A stretch of 9,358 nt of DNA from CAVPGH01 sp046726955 (GTDB lineage Bacteria > Acidobacteriota > Vicinamibacteria > Fen-336): contig JBKPBQ010000334.1 in the NCBI GenBank assembly GCA_046726955.1, positions 1 through 9,358 on the forward strand, given 5' to 3'. The position numbers and the translations under genes were made by a program. The notes below the pieces were generated by a model, which did no database searches, was not told the DNA's origin, and worked only from the letters and a program-made list of their open reading frames with translations. Position 1 is the first letter of the stretch. Each line of letters begins with the position of its first letter. Positions 1-5,529 of this stretch are shown here, one piece after another.

Positions 1-1
1 C

Positions 2-442
2 CTCCAGAAGATGCTGGAGGCGAAGCTCGCCACCACCGGGACTTTCTACTCGCGCCAGGCCGCGCTCGCGCTCAGCGACCTGAAGCTCCACGCCGCTCCC
101 ACACCCGGTGTCGCCAAGGACTCGCGGCGGATCCTCAACGACGTCTTCGGCGAGAACTTCCTGAAGATCCCCGATGACGGGCACCTCGGAGCCTACTGGG
201 GCCACCTGACCGGCTACGACGCGGGCTACTACGGCTACCTCTGGTCCGAGGCCATCGCCGCGGACATGGCGAGCGTCTTCGAGCACGCTCCCGGCCGGTT
301 CCTCGACGCGAGCGTGGGCCGGCGGCTGCGCGACGAGGTCTACGCCGTGGGCGGCTCGCGCGACGCCGAGGAATCGATCCACCGGTTCCTCGGCCGCGAG
401 CGGTCCAACGAGCCGTTCCTGAAGTCGATCGGGCTGAAGTAG
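2..442 (+). CDS. M3-family metallopeptidase (oligopeptidase), C-terminal part
   Basis: This is the C-terminal end of a zinc oligopeptidase of the thimet oligopeptidase / oligopeptidase A (M3) family, which cleaves short peptides. The frame is open from the first full codon of the window, so the gene starts upstream; the ATG at 11 is internal. The diagnostic stretch is GHLTGYDAGYYGYLWSEAIA (about nt 200-260). It matches the tyrosine-rich loop of M3 enzymes that lines the substrate cleft, and is followed by the usual helical tail with an ADM motif. The HExxH zinc site lies in the missing part, so catalytic competence cannot be judged here. The visible C-terminus ends normally with TAG. The lipoprotein gene starts 8 bp downstream on the same strand, so the two are probably co-transcribed. 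The family call is secure; whether the enzyme is cytoplasmic or exported (Dcp-like) cannot be seen. Confidence 0.93.
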   Translation, partial: LQKMLEAKLATTGTFYSRQAALALSDLKLHAAPTPGVAKDSRRILNDVFGENFLKIPDDGHLGAYWGHLTGYDAGYYGYLWSEAIAADMASVFEHAPGRFLDASVGRRLRDEVYAVGGSRDAEESIHRFLGRERSNEPFLKSIGLK

Positions 443-450
443 GACGGCCC

Positions 451-999
451 ATGAAGAAGCTCCTCCTCCTGTGGCTCGCGGCAGCGGCATCAGGCTGCGG
501 CGGCGACGTCCCTTCAACCGGGACAAGTCCCGCGTTCGCGCCCGCGGGGCTCGACGCGGGCGGGAGCTCCGACACCACGGCAGAAGCTCCGTTTGACGCC
601 GCCCTCACCGCTCTCCATCGGAGCCCTGCCCCAGCCGACCCGAGCGCCATCGAGGGCCGCTGCGTGGGGACGATCGCCGATTACTGCGCCACTCTCGGCG
701 GCCGCTGCCCGACGTACGAGGAGAGCGTCGAGCGGCGCAAGACGATGTGCCCGCACTGGGACGTGACGACCCAGGCGTGCGGGCGCCTGTACCGTTCGGT
801 GAGCTGGCGGGAGCCGTTGCTCGGAGGAGGCGACGAGTACTTCGATCCGGCTGGTCGGCTGATCGCGGCCTACCTGTTTGCGGACTACGGCGCGTACTGC
901 AATGGCCGCAGCTTCACCCAGAAGTTCGGCACGATCCCCACCTGCCCGACGGAGCCTCTCGTGACGAACGTGTGCCGCCGCCGCCGGACGCCGTCCTAG
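451..999 (+). CDS. Small cysteine-rich putative lipoprotein, unknown function
   Basis: This 182-residue protein belongs to no family I recognise. It begins with Met-Lys-Lys, a leucine/alanine core and the lipobox-like ASGC (Cys16), so it is predicted to be exported and lipid-anchored. Residues 17-65 are rich in Ala, Pro, Ser, Thr and Gly and look like a flexible linker. The rest (about 70-175) holds eight cysteines (71, 79, 86, 100, 110, 150, 165, 175). The even number suggests four disulfides in a compact extracytoplasmic domain. A segment around 129-165 (EYFDPAGRLIAAYLFADYGA followed by a Cys-Asn-Gly turn) resembles small lipoproteins common in myxobacteria and relatives, but I cannot name the family. 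The ATG at 451 is favoured because the signal peptide begins there and it lies 8 bp after the peptidase stop. AGGA at 441-444 is a possible ribosome site. The tail ends in a short arginine run. Confidence 0.85.
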   Translation: MKKLLLLWLAAAASGCGGDVPSTGTSPAFAPAGLDAGGSSDTTAEAPFDAALTALHRSPAPADPSAIEGRCVGTIADYCATLGGRCPTYEESVERRKTMCPHWDVTTQACGRLYRSVSWREPLLGGGDEYFDPAGRLIAAYLFADYGAYCNGRSFTQKFGTIPTCPTEPLVTNVCRRRRTPS

Positions 1000-1026
1000 C
1001 CAGGGACGGACGTCGGGCCTTAGCCC
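987..1026. terminator. Tandem stem-loops at the convergent gene junction (possible bidirectional terminator)
   Basis: Two hairpins lie where the + lipoprotein and the - ClpX-like gene converge. The first pairs CCGTCC (991-996) with GGACGG (1004-1009) around a 7-base loop that contains the lipoprotein TAG. With one bulged A (1010) the stem extends by four more pairs (987-990 with 1011-1014). The second pairs GGGC (1015-1018) with GCCC (1023-1026) around CTTA, which includes the ClpX-like gene's stop. No T-run follows on either strand, so this is not a classical intrinsic terminator. A GC-rich hairpin without U-tract or an mRNA 3'-end stabiliser is plausible. Confidence 0.45.
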
Positions 1027-2153
1027 CGGAACGACTGATCCCAACCCGCCGTGCTCGAGGCCGGGCCCTCGCCCCGGGTGTCTTTCGCGAGCGCCTGCTT
1101 CACGCGCGCGAGGTCGATGCGGATGACGCGCGAGGGACCGGCCGCGGCGAGCGGGTCGAACTCGAGGGGGGACACGATGCGGCGGAAGACCTCTTTAAGC
1201 GCGCGGGCGCCGAGTCGTGGCTGGCGGGCCGCCTCCCGAACGACGTGCCGCGCCGCCTCTGCGGTCATCTCGAGCTTGCAGCCGAAGCTCGCGAAGTAGG
1301 CCTGCGACTGGCGCAGGCTCGATTCCCCGCCCTCGGCGAAGATCTTCGCGAGCGCCTCCTCCGAGAGCGCATCGAGCAACACCACGGCATCGAAGCGCGA
1401 CAGGAACTGCGGGCTCATGCCGTACTCGAAGAGGTCCTCGGTCTTGAGCCAGTCGCGCAGCGAGAACTGCAGCTCCTCGCGCGCGCGGCCGCTCTCGTCC
1501 ACGATGGTGACCGCCTTGAGCGCGCCCTGGTCCTTGCCGGCGGTCACTCGATAGTAGACGGCGTCGTAGAGGCCCTCGAACGCACCCGCGCACACGAACA
1601 GCAGGCCGCTCGAGTCGAGGTTGACGGTGCCGCCGCCGGCCCAGTCGGGCAGCGTAAAGGCGACTGCCTCGTTCTCGATCAGCGTCAAGAGCGCTTCCTG
1701 GGCCCGGATCCCGGCAATGTTCGGCTCACCGCCGACGAGGCTGCGGATCTTATCCACCTCGTCCACGAACACGAGGCCATGCGTCGCCTGCTCGAGCAGC
1801 CGGTCGACCGGCGCCTCGCTGCCGAGCTGCTCGCGCGCGCGCTCCAGCAGTCGCCGGAGCAGCTTCTCGCCCGGGTGGCCGGCTTCGGCCTCCTCGCCGA
1901 GCACGTTCGCGTGGATCCGCACCAGAGTGGAGCGGCTCCAGAGCGCGGGATTCGCCGCGAGCAGCCCCTCGACCGCCCGCATCAGCGTCGTCTTGCCCGA
2001 GCCGGACGAGCCGATCAGCAGGATGTTGCCGACCTTCAGCCCGGCCAGCTTCTTGGCGAGCGCAACCGACATCTCCCGCACGGCGTCCTTCTGTCCGACG
2101 ACGCGCTTCTCGAGCGCGTCCGCGATCTGCGCAGGAGACGGGAGAGAAGCCAC
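1020..2153 (-). CDS. ClpX-like AAA+ ATPase without zinc domain or ClpP-docking loop
   Basis: This 377-residue protein is a HslU/ClpX-type AAA+ ATPase. Walker A is GSSGSGKTT (48-56), Walker B is LVFVDEVDKI (127-136), the strand before sensor 1 is GLLFVCAGAF (183-192), the arginine finger is in FLSRFD (Arg253), and sensor 2 is GARALK (Arg317). These align in order with ClpX and predict ATP binding and hydrolysis. Several ClpX parts are absent or changed: no N-terminal zinc-binding domain, pore loop 1 reads AGHPG (91-95) where ClpX has AGYVG, no RKH loop between Walker B and sensor 1, and no I/LGF tripeptide in the 195-247 segment. It is thus unlikely to feed ClpP in the standard way and may be a stand-alone remodeller. 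The start is GTG: an in-frame TAG lies 12 bases upstream and no ATG fits. No clp gene is adjacent, and the nearest gene is a TPR remnant. Confidence 0.88.
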   Translation of the reverse strand: MASLPSPAQIADALEKRVVGQKDAVREMSVALAKKLAGLKVGNILLIGSSGSGKTTLMRAVEGLLAANPALWSRSTLVRIHANVLGEEAEAGHPGEKLLRRLLERAREQLGSEAPVDRLLEQATHGLVFVDEVDKIRSLVGGEPNIAGIRAQEALLTLIENEAVAFTLPDWAGGGTVNLDSSGLLFVCAGAFEGLYDAVYYRVTAGKDQGALKAVTIVDESGRAREELQFSLRDWLKTEDLFEYGMSPQFLSRFDAVVLLDALSEEALAKIFAEGGESSLRQSQAYFASFGCKLEMTAEAARHVVREAARQPRLGARALKEVFRRIVSPLEFDPLAAAGPSRVIRIDLARVKQALAKDTRGEGPASSTAGWDQSFRG

Positions 2154-2159
2154 CCGGCG

Positions 2160-2165
2160 ATTCTA
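2160..2165 (-). promoter_or_regulatory. Possible -10 element (TAGAAT) for a leaderless ClpX-like transcript
   Basis: Read on the - strand, TAGAAT matches the -10 consensus TATAAT at five of six positions. It ends six bases before the GTG start, so transcription would begin at or next to the start codon. No Shine-Dalgarno sequence lies between, and no convincing -35 hexamer is visible. The same arrangement precedes the other GTG-started gene (6742-6747). Confidence 0.35.
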
Positions 2166-2338
2166 CGCCCGCGGCTCCGCCGGCCCCCGGCTCAGGGCGC
2201 CAGGCATCCTCCACCACCCCGCGGTCTCGACCACGATCCCGGGGATGCGGCGACTGCTCTTCCGCAGCCTGCCCTTCGAGGGACCGACGGCCACGGCCCG
2301 CGGGGACGCTCTGTAGCGGAGCCCGAGGCGGCCCGGCG

Positions 2339-2743
2339 CTACGACGGAAAGTTCATGCGGCGCAGGATGCGCTCGAAGCGGGGATCGGAGCGCAGGGGGT
2401 CGAGTATGGGATCGATCTTCAGGAAGACAAGCCCCTGATCGCGCACCGCGTAGGCCTTTTCCAGCCATTCGAGGGCCTGATCCTTCTCACCGAGCCCCGC
2501 GTGGACGCCCGCGACCGCATAGGAAAGGATATTTTCGTCTCCTTTCATCAGCTGTCGCAGGCATTCTCGAGCCTCCGTCGCCCGGCCCTCGCGCGCATAC
2601 GCATTCCCCAGGTGACCCAGCGTGAAGAGATTGCCGGGTTGTTCATCCAAAGCCTTTCGGAGCTCGGCTATGGCTTCCTCATACATGCCCTTCTCGCGGT
2701 AGATCAACCCGAAGCCGAAATGGTGCAGATCGGGCTCGAACTG
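2339..2743 (-). pseudogene. C-terminal remnant of a TPR-repeat protein
   Basis: The readable product is about three tetratricopeptide units plus the tail typical of large acidobacterial TPR proteins (often serine/threonine kinases or winged-helix regulators with C-terminal TPRs). The first repeat includes REKGMYEEAIAELRKAL, the second LGHLGNAYAREGRATEA, and the third GLGEKDQALEWLEKAY. The end is the characteristic DPILDPLRSDPRFERILRRM. The only usable start in frame is a TTG at 2707, but recognisable repeat sequence (FEPDLHHFGFG) continues upstream of it to about 2743. The frame then runs without start or homology to a stop at 2852-2854. The N-terminal domain is therefore missing. Base composition is clearly lower in GC (about 53-58% in counted 60-base lines) than the flanks. 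I read this as a decaying fragment; a short expressed TPR protein from TTG 2707 is the alternative. TPRs bind proteins; no enzymatic role is implied. Confidence 0.65.
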
Positions 2744-2952
2744 CCCGTCGCGACCAGGACCGTGGCCAGGATTCGCCTGAGCTTCCTCATGGTGAGGTGT
2801 CCAGGGCTCTACTCCTCCTCCATCGAGGCAAGTGCGTCGTCGAGGTTGGCGTCAGGGTGCTGCCGATTCTGACGATTTCTGGGAGAGGATCAAGATCTAT
2901 TCAGCGAACGGAAAGCGCGGAGGGCGAAGAGGTCGTGACGGACGTTTGCCGC
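2744..2952. other. Non-coding, lower-GC stretch with fragmentary frames
   Basis: No intact gene is seen between the DinB stop and the TPR remnant. On the - strand one frame ends in a plausible protein tail (HPDANLDDALASMEEE, stop at 2809-2811). The same frame then reopens with an ATG at 2790 and a signal-peptide-like start that ends at 2704. Neither piece is a convincing gene. Together with the lower GC they suggest remains of older genes. I see no clear promoter, repeat or RNA gene here. Confidence 0.5.
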
Positions 2953-3480
2953 CTAGCGCCGATCGAGCACGGGCAAGTACTCCCGCCACGGCCCCACGTC
3001 CTCGCGGTACTGCTTCGCCATCACGCGCGCGATCTGCGCGAGGTGGCCGAGGTCGTGGACGACCCAGGTCGAGAGGAGCTGCTCGAGGGTGACGGTGCCG
3101 AGCGCGGGGTGTGTCCCGCGCCTGGCGAGCTGCTCGGGCCGCACATCTAGAGCGCGGAGCGCGGCCAGGCTCTCGCGGCGGAGCCGGGAGAAGAGCGCGA
3201 GCCGCTCGGCGAGGCCGAGCCCGGCGTGCGCGGTCTTGAACGCGAACCGGTCGAAGGGCTCGAACGGCTTCGACTCGCCGTTCTCGAGAATGATGCGCGC
3301 GCGAGGAATCCAGTCCGTCTCCTCGCCGTGGATCAGGTGGCCGAGCACGTCCAGCGGGCTGAAGGTCTCGGGCCCCTCGTTCGACGCGATCCAGCCCTCG
3401 GAGAGGCCGGACAGCCACGCCTCGAGCGTCCGGGGAGTCGACTCGAGGACCTCGATCGCGCTCTCGATGCGGAAGGGCAT
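2953..3480 (-). CDS. DinB-family (YfiT-like) putative metal-dependent protein
   Basis: This 175-residue protein has the DinB/YfiT four-helix-bundle pattern. The putative metal-binding histidines are His48 (in LDVLGHLIHGEETDW) and His142 and His146 (in VVHDLGHLAQIARVMAKQY), so the usual three-His site looks complete. Members bind a divalent metal; some are thiol-dependent transferases (bacillithiol or mycothiol) or detoxifying enzymes, and most are uncharacterised. The length is normal for the family. The frame stays open far upstream into antisense of the E1 gene, but the family N-terminus begins at the ATG at 3478-3480 (MPFRIESAIEVL). It lies 26 bp after the E1 stop on the same strand, so it could be last in that transcription unit. 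A TATCTT hexamer eight bases before the ATG might instead give it its own transcript. The substrate is unknown. Confidence 0.88.
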   Translation of the reverse strand: MPFRIESAIEVLESTPRTLEAWLSGLSEGWIASNEGPETFSPLDVLGHLIHGEETDWIPRARIILENGESKPFEPFDRFAFKTAHAGLGLAERLALFSRLRRESLAALRALDVRPEQLARRGTHPALGTVTLEQLLSTWVVHDLGHLAQIARVMAKQYREDVGPWREYLPVLDRR

Positions 3481-3506
3481 CGAACGAGAAGATAGGCGCT
3501 TCGCCC

Positions 3507-5522
3507 TCAGTACGCCAGGAGCGACCGGAGCGCGGGCAGGACTCGTCCCTTCGGGGAGAAGACGGCCTCGAGCGACTTCGCGAACGGAACCGGCGTGTCG
3601 AGCGCGCCCAGCCGCGCGACCGGCGCGTCCAGGTGCTCGAACGCGCGCTCCGAGATCGTCGACGCCACCTCGCCGCCGTACCCGCCGGCGACCGGCGCCT
3701 CGTGGAGCACGAGCGCCCGACCGGTCTTCCTCACGGACGTCAGCACGGCCTCCTCGTCCCAGGGCAGCAGCGACCGCAAATCCACGACCTCGACCTCGCG
3801 GCCCTCGCGCGCCAGCTCCTCCGCCGCCTCGAGAGCCCAGTAGACGCCGACGCCGTAGGTCACGACCGTGGCGTGCCGGCCCTGGCGGGCGATTCGCGCG
3901 CGGCCGAGCGGGATCGTGTAGTGGTCCGCGGGCACGCGGCCCTTGGCCCAGCGGTAAAGGAACTTGTGCTCGAGGAAGAGCACAGGATTGCCGTCCTCGA
4001 ACGCGGCCAGGAGCAGCCCCTTGGCGTCGAACGGAGTCGCCGGGGCCACGACCTTGAGGCCGGCGACACTCGTGAACCACGACTCGACGTTCTGGGAATG
4101 GAAGGGCCCCGCTCCCGTCCCCCCGCCCACGGGGGCGCGAAGGACGACGCCCACTCGCGCCCCCCACCGGAAGTGGGTCTTGGCGAGGTTGTTCACGACC
4201 TGGTTGAAGCCGCAGGAGATGAAGTCGCCGAACTGCATCTCCACCATGGGCACGAAGCCGTCAAGGGCGAGCCCCATCGCGCAGCCGATCGCCCCCGACT
4301 CCACGATCGGGGTGTTGCGCACGCGCGCCTTCCCGAACTCCTGGACGAAGCCCTCGGTGACCTTGAAGACCCCGCCGTACTCCGCGATGTCCTGGCCGAG
4401 CAGGACGACGCGGGTGTCGCGCCGCATCGCGGTACGCAGGCCGTCGCTGATCGCGTCGACGTACCGCATCTCGGAGGCGGCCGCTTCCTGCTCGGGCGTG
4501 GGCAGGTGGGGCACGAGGAGGCTCGGGGCATAGACGTCCTGCCGCATCTCCTCCGCGGTGGCCTTGGGCTCGGGGGCGGCGAGCGCCTCGTCCACGAGCG
4601 CGTCGATGCGCGCCTTGTAGAACGTGCGGAGGGCCGCCGCCGCCTCGGCGTCGAGGACCCGCCGGTCCTTCAGGAACGCCTCGAAGCGCGTGATCGGGTC
4701 CTTCTTCGCCCATTCCTCGACGAGGGCCGGGGGAACATAGTCGGTGCCCGAGGCCTCCTCGTGGCCGCGCATCCGGAACGTCTTGAGCTCGAGGAGGGTC
4801 GGCCCCTCGCCGCGGCGCGCGCGGTCCGCCGCGCGCTGGACGGCCCGGAAGACCGAGAGCACGTCGTTGCCATCCGCCACGACACCCGGCATGCCGTAGC
4901 CGAGGCCGCGGTCCGCGAGGTGCTTGCACGCGTACTGCTCGGACGTCGGCGTCGAGAGACCGTACTGGTTGTTCTCGATCACGAAGATGACGGGCAGCTT
5001 CCACACCGCCGCGAGGTTCAGCGCCTCGTGGAAGTCGCCCTCGCTCGTGCCGCCGTCTCCGCTGAAGACGGCGGCCACGCGCTTCTCGCCCCGCAGCTGC
5101 GCGGCGAGCGCCAGCCCGCAGGCCACCGGAAGCATGGCCCCGAGGTGGCTGATCATCCCGACGATTCGCTGCTCCGGCGTGCCGAAGTGGAAGGTGCGGT
5201 CGCGGCCCTTGGTGAATCCGCCCTCGCGTCCGAGGAGCTGCCGGAGGAGGCGGGACAGGTTGACTTCGCGGCCGCTGAAGACGCCGAGGTTGCGGTGGAG
5301 CGGCAGCACCCAGTCCTGGGCGTCGAGGGCCGCGGTCAGCCCGACCGCGATCGCCTCCTGCCCGATCCCCGAGAACCACTTGGAGAGCCGCCCCTGCCGC
5401 AGCAGGAGCAGCATCTTCTCCTCCATCATGCGCGGGAGGAGGAGCGCCCGGTGGAGCGAGCGGAGCTCATCGGGGGGGAAGCCTTCGACGAGCGGCTCAG
5501 CCGGCTGCGCTTCGGAGCTCAT
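3507..5522 (-). CDS. 2-oxoacid dehydrogenase E1 component, fused alpha and beta subunits
   Basis: This 671-residue protein is the thiamine-diphosphate-dependent E1 of a 2-oxoacid dehydrogenase complex, with alpha (about 15-315) and beta (about 350-670) subunits in one chain. It decarboxylates a 2-oxoacid and transfers the acyl group to lipoyl-E2. In the alpha half the ThDP/Mg motif is GDGGTSEGDFHEALN (155-169), closed by ENNQYGLSTP (183-192). The phospho-loop equivalent is FRMRGHEEASGTDY (249-262), a form I associate with fused E1 proteins of Bacteroidota and similar phyla. In the beta half, GQDIAEYGGVF (376-386), PIVESGAIG with Glu408, and the GPFHSQ histidine (475) are typical. Substrate choice (branched-chain oxoacids or pyruvate) cannot be settled from sequence; branched-chain is my preference. 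The ATG at 5522 is 7 bp after the DUF2252 stop, and GAGGG overlapping that stop is a ribosome site, suggesting coupling. No E2 or E3 gene is in the window. Confidence 0.93.
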   Translation of the reverse strand: MSSEAQPAEPLVEGFPPDELRSLHRALLLPRMMEEKMLLLLRQGRLSKWFSGIGQEAIAVGLTAALDAQDWVLPLHRNLGVFSGREVNLSRLLRQLLGREGGFTKGRDRTFHFGTPEQRIVGMISHLGAMLPVACGLALAAQLRGEKRVAAVFSGDGGTSEGDFHEALNLAAVWKLPVIFVIENNQYGLSTPTSEQYACKHLADRGLGYGMPGVVADGNDVLSVFRAVQRAADRARRGEGPTLLELKTFRMRGHEEASGTDYVPPALVEEWAKKDPITRFEAFLKDRRVLDAEAAAALRTFYKARIDALVDEALAAPEPKATAEEMRQDVYAPSLLVPHLPTPEQEAAASEMRYVDAISDGLRTAMRRDTRVVLLGQDIAEYGGVFKVTEGFVQEFGKARVRNTPIVESGAIGCAMGLALDGFVPMVEMQFGDFISCGFNQVVNNLAKTHFRWGARVGVVLRAPVGGGTGAGPFHSQNVESWFTSVAGLKVVAPATPFDAKGLLLAAFEDGNPVLFLEHKFLYRWAKGRVPADHYTIPLGRARIARQGRHATVVTYGVGVYWALEAAEELAREGREVEVVDLRSLLPWDEEAVLTSVRKTGRALVLHEAPVAGGYGGEVASTISERAFEHLDAPVARLGALDTPVPFAKSLEAVFSPKGRVLPALRSLLAY

Positions 5523-5529
5523 GCATCCC

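Noticed and set aside
747..2438. A 563-codon open frame on the + strand crossing the lipoprotein, ClpX-like and TPR regions
   Set aside because: It overlaps three recognisable genes in other frames and has no domain or signal of its own; same GC-driven cause.
3481..4167. N-terminal extension of the DinB frame to a 404-residue protein
   Set aside because: The extra 229 residues are Arg/Gly/Ala-rich antisense of the E1 beta region, while the DinB family N-terminus begins at the ATG at 3480.
4812..4837. Alternating GC palindrome-like run inside the E1 gene
   Set aside because: It encodes the Arg/Ala-rich helix between conserved E1 blocks, and codon choice explains it.
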